Virus record (IMG/VR): IMGVR_UViG_3300009130_001833
Coordinates: 1 to 58,740 of that record
DNA from: a virus
Reading direction: 5' to 3' (one strand)
DNA: 58,740 nt
Below the pieces are notes generated by a model that saw only the letters and a list, made by a program, of their open reading frames with translations, was not told where the DNA came from and did no database searches. Positions within the stretch are counted from its first letter, which is position 1; each line of letters begins with the position of its first letter. Below, piece by piece: positions 51,370 through 58,740 of the stretch. The position numbers and the translations under genes are program-made.

Positions 51370-52290
51370 ATGACAACGTTTTTTAATCAAAAAGAAGAAG
51401 TATTAAATATTGAGCTAACGCCCTATGGTAAACAAAAGTTTGCTGCCGGGCATTTTAAGCCTCAATATTATGCCTTTTATGATACGGATATTCTCTATGA
51501 CGGAGAATATGGAAACATTTCAGAATCTCAAAATGAGATTGTTACTCGCATCAAAAACGAAACACCACGGGTAAAGCCTCTAACAAGATTTACGGGAAGT
51601 TCCCAAGGGGTCGTATCCCTCCAGACGGCTGATTTAATTAATCAACATTTCCAACTAGCGGAATTTAATGCCCCCTATCAGCGTTATTTGGGGAGTAGTA
51701 GCCCTTGGAGTGATTATTATCCTGCTTGGAATTTAACGCTCATGGAGGGAAGTCCTACCGAATTAAATCCTGGGGTTACTTACCAGTTTAACAATACAAT
51801 ACCGATGATGAGTGCCTCCAACGATACTGTCTATTATCGCAGTGGCACCATGGGGCAAGATCCGCCTTTTCCCATCACTAACCACAAGGTTGAAACGCTA
51901 AATTTGGATGTGCAAGAACTAAACACCCTTTTTAAGTTGAATGGAAATTTTGATATAGAAGTTTTCGAACAAAGTGAAGACAACACTATGCGCAGACTTT
52001 ATTTTATCAACCAAAATCTTCAAGATAACGGAACTGTCTCCCTGCGCCAGCAAACTAACCCTCGTCAACTCGCACAAACTATTGAGGGCAACGAGGAACA
52101 AATTGCAGCAGCGTTCCCGGTATTGGATGAAAATTATGTAGAATTTTATTTAAAAATATTAGTAGACACTGAGATTGAGGGAATATCAATGCCTTCACAA
52201 TCTACCCTTTACCGTGGTGAGCGCGACCAGGCCACGGGCGACCTGTGTGATGCTCTTGATGAGGGGTATATTGTGCCTTCGGACGTTTAA
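51370..52290 (+). CDS. Virion protein of the marine myovirus tail module
   Basis: 306 residues. The N-terminus TFFNQKEEVLNIELTPYGKQKFAAGHFKPQYYAFYDTDILYDGEYG is conserved, to my memory, in structural proteins of uncultured marine phages next to giant LamG-type proteins. The rest is strand-rich with no enzyme motif. No Shine-Dalgarno is seen; ATATTTAAGTT precedes the ATG. Probably a connector in the baseplate or tail completion region. Confidence 0.65.
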   Translation: MTTFFNQKEEVLNIELTPYGKQKFAAGHFKPQYYAFYDTDILYDGEYGNISESQNEIVTRIKNETPRVKPLTRFTGSSQGVVSLQTADLINQHFQLAEFNAPYQRYLGSSSPWSDYYPAWNLTLMEGSPTELNPGVTYQFNNTIPMMSASNDTVYYRSGTMGQDPPFPITNHKVETLNLDVQELNTLFKLNGNFDIEVFEQSEDNTMRRLYFINQNLQDNGTVSLRQQTNPRQLAQTIEGNEEQIAAAFPVLDENYVEFYLKILVDTEIEGISMPSQSTLYRGERDQATGDLCDALDEGYIVPSDV

Positions 52291-52301
52291 TCGGATTTAT
52301 T

Positions 52302-55300
52302 ATGCTGTTAGATATTATTAAAAACATTCGCTTTGAATCAATCACATCCGAAGTGATACCAACTGTGGGGCAGCCTAATTTCTCTCTTACGATAAATTGG
52401 AGTGCATATAAGCAACATGTCCCACACGAATCTTCTGATACGTTGCTTCAAGGGGTTAGATTAAGATGTTTTGTGGCCACCACACCCCAGTCCGCAGCCG
52501 CGTTAGACTTTATTACTCAAAGATTTAATGAGTACTTGGTGGCGGAACAGAGCGAAGGGAGTAGTATTGAGGTTTCTCATGAGATGTTTACTAATTTCGT
52601 AAGAAATAGTTTGTCTCCCCAAGATCAACAATATCTTTCCTCCACTAATCCAGTCTCTCCCTACAGTGTATCCGCCCCGGTGGTCACGGAATTATTCCGC
52701 AACCCCCATCCCCCTATGGGACAAGGGGAAAGAATCTCTGACGGTGTGGTCATGTATGATGAGCCGCTGGTCAATTTGGCCGCGAAAGACGCCGATGGGG
52801 GTATTTTGGAGTTGGCTTCGGAAGGTGAAGTGGCTGTACCACTGGCTCAGCCAACTCCTCCGACTTCCGCCCGAAGTATATTAGAAACAATCCCTCCAGA
52901 GATGAGGGAGGCACTTAACGGCGCACTCATAAACAAAATACTCAGGCGCTCTTCCACCACCAACAAAACGGATAAAGTTTTTTTGACTCCCATAACCCTT
53001 CCATTTGTGGGAAAAAGTATAGAAGTAATTTCTCAGCTTAGTCTGTATGTTTATGCTTATGTTCCTTCTAGTAGGAGAGGACAGTCCAATACCGCCCTTG
53101 GAGTACCTATTACTCCTATTACAGCCATCAACCTTAAAGGGGTTCAGAATTTGTGGATGCCGGCTACGGCTGACAGGCTCTTGGTACGAAAGCGCGCCGC
53201 TACTCCAGGTGTTATGTATGCGCCCCAGGATGGGCTGTTGCACATCTTGGATAACCAAGCTGCTACTAAGGTTAGGGAGAAAATTACTATGGGATGGAAT
53301 AGTTTTTTTAGCCAGCCTCAGGATATCATTACTCAGGAAAATTCTCATTTGATGGGGTTGTTTCAGCCGGATGCTCCCTATTCGAAATTGTGGGCAACGG
53401 TTGATCACAACAAATCGGTTCGTTTTAGCTTTGCTATCGATCAGGCAGAATTTTTAAAATCTAAAAGTGTGCTCCCCTACTTTTATTCAAATAGTTCTAT
53501 GGTAAGAAAGTTGCTGACTTCTTCTACATTAAATACTGATCAGCCTATAATGCCTTCAGCTATTCGATCGATTAAAGTAAAGAGGCACTTATGTGATCGA
53601 ACTGCTACGATGCCAGGTAACGATGTAAGCACCAGTGCTCACCTCTCTCCTTTGGTGCCTGATGACACATATAGGGCAGAGTATGTTTCTAACCCCAAAG
53701 AGGTGGAAGGAATTATCGGCTTCAGTTCTCAACCTAAAATTAAATTTTTTGAGGGAATGGATAAGTCGGTCGCGACCAAGACTCAGAACTCGATTTTTTA
53801 CAGTGTGGATATCGAAGCATATGATGCTGCTCCCGCATATCTTCGCCAAATAGTTAAGAAACTTTTCTCCTTCCAATCCTCTTTTAACCGCCTTTATTCT
53901 CATCTGGTAGACATTCATGATCGCTCAGCCGCGGCAGACATGGTTCTTGTTTCGCTCCAAAACTATACGCTCCGTTTGGGTAATACCGACGAAAGGTATG
54001 ATTCTTTTATCATTAGAATGTTAGAAGAATATGTAACAATTCTAAACGATACTCTACCGGGCGACCCCATAAATATAACACCCTACCTTGAGTCTATTCG
54101 TTCACTGGCTGAGAATATACCTCTAAAATGGTTGTCAGATATTCAGAATATGTTAAATTTGGGAGTCAATCTTTACTTTAACAAATTGAAGAGTATATTT
54201 CCTCAGGATCCGTTGGGAGACATTCCTAATAATAAATTAATGGCACTCGAATCGGTAGGTTTAAAACAAACACTTTATCCCATCGTCCGCGGGGAACATA
54301 AGTTTTCTGAAATCATCACTCCTGCTTCTCAGGTTAGCTACGGTCAAGATTTTATTTTTTCTCCCGACCAACAAACAAGAGGGCAAAAACACCGGACAGG
54401 ACTCATGAGATTAGAGATATCAGAAATGTTCGATCGGTTCTCCTTAGAATTTAGTAAATATTTTCAGCCTGCTGGTACGGATGAGACGATACCTTTAGAT
54501 CCTAATCCAATAGTGCCTGATCTTACCAATTCTATTCCCACAAGCATGTCTTATTTGAGTCCTCGAACTATTACAATGCCCTCTAAAAAGCCCCTGGATC
54601 AGACCTCTGTATTTCAAAAACGCGGCGCGTCCTATATTTATTATGATTTAAATAGGTACGGAGACCTTTTTGTTGAACTGGTTCGAACAAAGTCCGCCAT
54701 CTCTCAACTGTATTATGGGACGCCTGTAATCACCAACGCTACCACTACATCAGAAGAGGATTGTGGTGATATTACCACTGGCGACGAGGAGAATTTATAC
54801 TCTTCTCTGGTGGCCGACTTAGGACAAACTCATGCAATTTTGTTGGATGGGACCCTGACGCCCCAATATTCGGGACCTCGCATAGTCTCGGGAGAATATG
54901 AACCAACCGAAGGATTGACATCCACGGTTCCGTATCTCCCCGGTCCTTTAGCCGTTCCATCTATTATTGGGGGGCTCGGAGCAACTTCTAAATCTACTGA
55001 GACTTATATTTCGTCTGTGGATACAACCTTTGTCAATGTTGCCCAAGATCAGGAAGATGCAGACAAGGGACAGTCCGAAAAAGAAGAATTCCAGCGCCCT
55101 ATCAAATTCCCCTTTGCTATTTTCGGAGAAATGTCAATAGACCGTAGAATCAACTTAGATGTGTCTTATCAAGATGAAGATTTTAATTCTATGCGTGGGT
55201 TGGTGAACGCATTTGGAATTAATAATGTTAATGTCCGAGAAATGATCGAAGGTCCATTTGGCGCTCTCCCATTTCAACTGAAAAGTATGTTGGTGGTTGC

Positions 55301-55901
55301 AGCGTCAAGTGAAGGCGCGCTTTTATTCCCCGCCTCGCCGCGCGGACCTTTTAATGCCACACGTCCAGTATTATATGATCATAACCCGTCCACAGATAAA
55401 AACCAGATGGTTAGTTTTTGGGAGTCTGGGCTCGACCAACCAGACTATGGAACAACTTTGGATCCCATGAAAATGTATTCTAAATTCCTGGCATTTTGGC
55501 TCAATTATAAACAACTGGGAACCATCGAGTGTTTAAATCAATTTGCCACCACATCCAAAAGTGAAGACCCAAACGTAGTTTTAGATCAGTGGATTCCCTT
55601 TTCGGCGGCGGTGGTGGAAGACCTGGGCCCCAATGAAAAAATGTTGTGCCGTGTCCGACCGTTGACTAAATCTACTTATAAGGAGCTATTACCATCTGGA
55701 GAAAGTTGCGAGACATATATTAAGACGAGTTATGGCGAAACTGCCGACGTTTTAGCTTTACCTATTTATAATCAATATTTTGTCATTGAGAAATCTATTC
55801 CTCAGACCGAAGACGCTCCCCTGGGACAAGAGACAACTTCTCAGGACGAAGAATCAAGCACCGCAGGTGTATTGTATTCTGGTACCCAGACTACGTATTA
55901 A
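52302..55901 (+). CDS. Large virion protein (1199 residues)
   Basis: No signal peptide or catalytic motif. The sequence is mixed alpha/beta, with a helical middle (about 520-660, YLRQIVKKLFSFQSSFNRLYSHLVDIHD, DSFIIRMLEEYVTIL) and an acidic C-terminal tail (QTEDAPLGQETTSQDEESST). It has many segments that look like beta-sandwich edges (VISQLSLYVYAYVPSS). It is in the middle of the tail module, 11 bases after the previous gene, so it is structural by position. No ribosome binding site is obvious before the ATG at 52302. Confidence 0.62.
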   Translation: MLLDIIKNIRFESITSEVIPTVGQPNFSLTINWSAYKQHVPHESSDTLLQGVRLRCFVATTPQSAAALDFITQRFNEYLVAEQSEGSSIEVSHEMFTNFVRNSLSPQDQQYLSSTNPVSPYSVSAPVVTELFRNPHPPMGQGERISDGVVMYDEPLVNLAAKDADGGILELASEGEVAVPLAQPTPPTSARSILETIPPEMREALNGALINKILRRSSTTNKTDKVFLTPITLPFVGKSIEVISQLSLYVYAYVPSSRRGQSNTALGVPITPITAINLKGVQNLWMPATADRLLVRKRAATPGVMYAPQDGLLHILDNQAATKVREKITMGWNSFFSQPQDIITQENSHLMGLFQPDAPYSKLWATVDHNKSVRFSFAIDQAEFLKSKSVLPYFYSNSSMVRKLLTSSTLNTDQPIMPSAIRSIKVKRHLCDRTATMPGNDVSTSAHLSPLVPDDTYRAEYVSNPKEVEGIIGFSSQPKIKFFEGMDKSVATKTQNSIFYSVDIEAYDAAPAYLRQIVKKLFSFQSSFNRLYSHLVDIHDRSAAADMVLVSLQNYTLRLGNTDERYDSFIIRMLEEYVTILNDTLPGDPINITPYLESIRSLAENIPLKWLSDIQNMLNLGVNLYFNKLKSIFPQDPLGDIPNNKLMALESVGLKQTLYPIVRGEHKFSEIITPASQVSYGQDFIFSPDQQTRGQKHRTGLMRLEISEMFDRFSLEFSKYFQPAGTDETIPLDPNPIVPDLTNSIPTSMSYLSPRTITMPSKKPLDQTSVFQKRGASYIYYDLNRYGDLFVELVRTKSAISQLYYGTPVITNATTTSEEDCGDITTGDEENLYSSLVADLGQTHAILLDGTLTPQYSGPRIVSGEYEPTEGLTSTVPYLPGPLAVPSIIGGLGATSKSTETYISSVDTTFVNVAQDQEDADKGQSEKEEFQRPIKFPFAIFGEMSIDRRINLDVSYQDEDFNSMRGLVNAFGINNVNVREMIEGPFGALPFQLKSMLVVAASSEGALLFPASPRGPFNATRPVLYDHNPSTDKNQMVSFWESGLDQPDYGTTLDPMKMYSKFLAFWLNYKQLGTIECLNQFATTSKSEDPNVVLDQWIPFSAAVVEDLGPNEKMLCRVRPLTKSTYKELLPSGESCETYIKTSYGETADVLALPIYNQYFVIEKSIPQTEDAPLGQETTSQDEESSTAGVLYSGTQTTY

Positions 55902-55921
55902 AAAGGGATATAAAGAAATTT

Positions 55922-58740
55922 ATGAGTAATACTCCAAAAAGTACTATCTGGGTATATGCACTGGCTCCAACTACTCAAGTGGACCCACTTCTCTCTTATT
56001 ATCAGAATAAGATTAATGGACCAGTACGATCTCCGGCTTATTATTATGAGCCAGGCTCTAATGATGGTCGCCTCGCCTTAATTGAGTCTTATCGAACCGA
56101 GGATAATACTCAGCAACATGAGCGGGTTCGTTGGTCCTTGGGAGGATACAGGCTCAGTGGTCTAAGTCCAACATCTATCGCCGAGGGTGTTGAACAAGGG
56201 GTGATTCGAGAGTGGGGGACCTCCCTTAAATATGCCCCAGGATCTCCGGAGACATTAGCAGCAGGAGTTTCTCCGAATCCTTTCATTTATCAACACTCCC
56301 TTCCCCGTCGCCCCCGCGATGGACAATGGCATAGCTTTTCACGGGATCTATATGCGGCTACTATTCGAGGATGCATTTTTCTTCTTGGTTCTCCTTATAT
56401 TTACGAGTTCCTTGATGGGATCCCTTTGGCATCTTCTCATGATTCTCATATTCGGGCGGTTAATAAATTCCTTTACCCCATTGCTGATAGACGGACAGGC
56501 TTGTTAACCGTTAATGCGGATCAATATACTGATGATAATTTATCAAACGATGCTGATCGCACACTTGGAAATGTGTCACAGGATGCACATGAATGGGCGA
56601 GGGAGCTTGGTGATAACGCGTCTCTGGGAGATCTGGTTCGCTTGCTTGTCGGACTCCGCGATGGACAAGTAGAAGCCCCAGTAGCAGGAATTTGGACCGG
56701 AAACTCCGGCGGACAATGGAACTGGATTATACATCACCCTCCTTATGGCACTAGCGACTGGGGCGCTCATAATATTTTGGTCCTGGGGGATGCTGTCTTG
56801 CGGGCGATTGAGGAGGTACGAGAGTCGTTTGTAGATATTTATGATGCTCTGGCCTACGCCGACACATCCAACTATCGCAACTTGTTAGATCCTGCAATCT
56901 ATTCTAAACACAGGGAATTTAGATTTGTACAGGAAGTTCCTTTTGTACGAAATTATTATACCTATGACTATCTCGATAAAAATGTAAGCACAGATAATGG
57001 CGGCGCTATTACCGACCCTGATTATTTATTTTATCACGAAAACTATGAAGAAGGTATTTCGGGCTCTAATGTTCCAGAAGGAGTCCTTCCTAATCGCTAC
57101 ATTTACAAGATATGCAACCAGGCGACCGGACTTAACGGGGGAGTTCCGGCTAAATGGGATCCCCCTCCTGCGGACGCTCCACCGGAGGACAAAGCAGATA
57201 AGGGTCGAGCTTATTTGGATAATCACTATAAACCTCTTTTGACTATGCAAAATTCCTTTAGATTGGATGACGCCGACGAATCTCTGCGCACCTACTTAAA
57301 TGCTTTTACTACGTGGATTCCCGCCCTCAGTTCCTCAGTCCCGAATGAACCCGTTAATCGACAAGAGCAAATAGAATCCCAACAGGGGGTTTTACTAATT
57401 CCGGCGGCTGATGTGGATTTATTGACAGACAGAGTTAAATTTTTCCCTATGACTAACACAGTGAACTTTCAAATGGAGAGTCCTGGGCCGGCAACTCTTG
57501 CTATGAATAACATAGAGGTTCAGGATAGTCCGCCCCCTCATCAAATAAGTTCTCTGATTTTAGACGCTTTACGTGTAGCTTTCCCTCATCGTGACCCCGC
57601 TCCGGAATCTACATTAATAACCAATAATCCTCTCTACATTGAGGCACTTAAATCGCGCTTCTGGTCTCCCACAAAAGCCACTTATGTGGGCAGCAATATG
57701 CAGATGTCTAAATATGACACCTTGTCTCTGAGGAGGACTGATATAACCAGAATTTTAAACCATGGAGTACTTGATGACGATGAGTTTGTGATGAATCCCT
57801 TGGTGTTGACCGAGCGTGGGTTAGATGTTTTAACAGGAATGACGCCAAGTACATCCCAAAAGCTCGCCCTTGGGACTGTTTTTAGGGGCGATATGAGCCG
57901 AATTGCAAAGGAAGAGTTTTTAAATTATACGGACTATCTCACTAATAATGCTCACGGACCCAAGACTCCATCGGAAGCCCTTGCTTATAAAATAGTCAAA
58001 AAGAACCATGACGACGAGGTGGTACAAGAAATTTATGTTGCTAATGGACTGCGTGAGAATCAAGGCAACGACGAGAGTCGCAATAGAATGTTCGCATATA
58101 TTGACTCTCAAGTAAAATACAATACGTCTTACGTTTACGAACTCTACGAATATCGGGTCGTATACAGTACCGAATATAAATCAATTGTTTTACCAGCACC
58201 ACGGAATCGTATTTTTAGATTACCGCCTTGGATGACCGTCGCCCTTGGGAATGGGACCGAGGATTCATATGCCCTGAGTGGGTTTCCACATATCACCATC
58301 CCAGAGTCCCGAGCCCTTGGGTTACAAGATCCTATCGCCTTTGACTCTTATTCTGTATCGTCCCCGGTTATCCAACTTTATGAGGTGCCGATTTATCAGA
58401 GTTCAGTCTATAAAGACAAGATCAGGAAACGGAGAAGAAGCCCGTTTAGTTCCCGCGCTGCCTCTTATAAGCCCAACGGGCGTTATTATACTCCGACCAA
58501 GATTTTAGATTATCCACCACCACCACCAGATCTGGCGATATACCCTCTTAAGGGGAATTACCGCCAAGTGAAGGTTGGTGTAGATCTCTCCGTTGGTGAG
58601 TTCATGAAAGAGAGGTCTCTTAAAACAATAGGTATAGATCCCGACGATCACAGGCGTCAGTGGATATACCAAAGGGAATTGGAATATTTTTCTCTTCCTG
58701 TTGGCTTCCTCCAATTTAAGAATGAATCCTTAGCGGAGAT
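55922..58740 (+). CDS. Large virion protein, cut by the window end
   Basis: An open frame from ATG 55922 runs past the right edge (939 codons and two bases seen, no stop). The product begins MSNTPKSTIWVYALAPTTQV. It is rich in Pro, Asn, Tyr and Asp, with a five-proline run (about residue 866) after a basic KIRKRRRSPFSSR segment. An AGGGA is 14 bases upstream. No family is recognised; position in the tail module and composition suggest a structural protein like its two neighbours. Confidence 0.7.
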   Translation, partial: MSNTPKSTIWVYALAPTTQVDPLLSYYQNKINGPVRSPAYYYEPGSNDGRLALIESYRTEDNTQQHERVRWSLGGYRLSGLSPTSIAEGVEQGVIREWGTSLKYAPGSPETLAAGVSPNPFIYQHSLPRRPRDGQWHSFSRDLYAATIRGCIFLLGSPYIYEFLDGIPLASSHDSHIRAVNKFLYPIADRRTGLLTVNADQYTDDNLSNDADRTLGNVSQDAHEWARELGDNASLGDLVRLLVGLRDGQVEAPVAGIWTGNSGGQWNWIIHHPPYGTSDWGAHNILVLGDAVLRAIEEVRESFVDIYDALAYADTSNYRNLLDPAIYSKHREFRFVQEVPFVRNYYTYDYLDKNVSTDNGGAITDPDYLFYHENYEEGISGSNVPEGVLPNRYIYKICNQATGLNGGVPAKWDPPPADAPPEDKADKGRAYLDNHYKPLLTMQNSFRLDDADESLRTYLNAFTTWIPALSSSVPNEPVNRQEQIESQQGVLLIPAADVDLLTDRVKFFPMTNTVNFQMESPGPATLAMNNIEVQDSPPPHQISSLILDALRVAFPHRDPAPESTLITNNPLYIEALKSRFWSPTKATYVGSNMQMSKYDTLSLRRTDITRILNHGVLDDDEFVMNPLVLTERGLDVLTGMTPSTSQKLALGTVFRGDMSRIAKEEFLNYTDYLTNNAHGPKTPSEALAYKIVKKNHDDEVVQEIYVANGLRENQGNDESRNRMFAYIDSQVKYNTSYVYELYEYRVVYSTEYKSIVLPAPRNRIFRLPPWMTVALGNGTEDSYALSGFPHITIPESRALGLQDPIAFDSYSVSSPVIQLYEVPIYQSSVYKDKIRKRRRSPFSSRAASYKPNGRYYTPTKILDYPPPPPDLAIYPLKGNYRQVKVGVDLSVGEFMKERSLKTIGIDPDDHRRQWIYQRELEYFSLPVGFLQFKNESLAE

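Noticed and set aside
1-58740. Temperate-phage features (integrase, repressor, attachment sites)
   Set aside because: No integrase or repressor motif was seen in any frame, and no direct repeat of a tRNA end was found.

Overview
The window is part of the genome of a large tailed bacteriophage with a contractile-tail (T4-like, myovirus) gene set. The evidence is a late sigma factor of the gp55 type, a gp25-like and a gp6/J-like baseplate wedge protein side by side, a tail-associated M23 endopeptidase, a row of very large virion proteins, dense packing with ATGA start/stop overlaps, and phage-style tRNAs with encoded CCA. I see no integrase, repressor or attachment site. A lipoprotein with MopE-type repeats plus a von Willebrand A domain is typical of Myxococcota/Bradymonadota-like (former deltaproteobacterial) secretomes. 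That makes such a Gram-negative host a reasonable but unproven guess.

Layout: (1) 1-211: end of a tRNA array (a cut tRNA, tRNA-Thr, tRNA-Gly) and a terminator. (2) 256-2726: a small conserved-looking protein, a repeat-bearing appendage protein with its own terminator, and a J-domain protein coupled to a small acidic protein. (3) 2795-5778: an accessory island of exported proteins, with three genes on the minus strand (small exported protein, membrane-anchored protein, MopE/VWA lipoprotein) divergent from a trypsin-like lipoprotein. (4) 5789-10999: small structural-looking proteins, a 1105-residue multidomain nucleotidyltransferase, and an acidic protein. (5) 11022-11490: a self-contained tmRNA unit with sigma70-like promoters, the ssrA gene and a terminator. 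(6) 11533-14367: PIN-PhoH ATPase, HExxH metalloprotein and Cas4-like nuclease.

(7) 14379-26162: a glycan and small-molecule decoration locus. It holds three glycosyltransferases, a nucleotide-sugar 6-dehydrogenase, five methyltransferase-like proteins, two sulfotransferase-like proteins and a GDP-mannose 3,5-epimerase-like enzyme. NadE follows directly. (8) 26943-28704: small T4-like conserved genes around the late sigma factor. (9) 28706 to the window end: the tail/baseplate module, including virion proteins of 2063, 3518 and 1199 residues and a last gene that runs off the window.

The parts fit a lytic phage that brings its own translation rescue (tmRNA, tRNAs), late transcription factor, NAD synthesis step (NadE, with an HxGH adenylyltransferase-like domain in the 1105-residue protein), and a sugar-modification pathway that could decorate virion, host surface or DNA. 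Many genes start with TTG or GTG. Several starts were moved here to the codon with the better Shine-Dalgarno spacing. All assignments come from reading motifs by eye; no database search was run.
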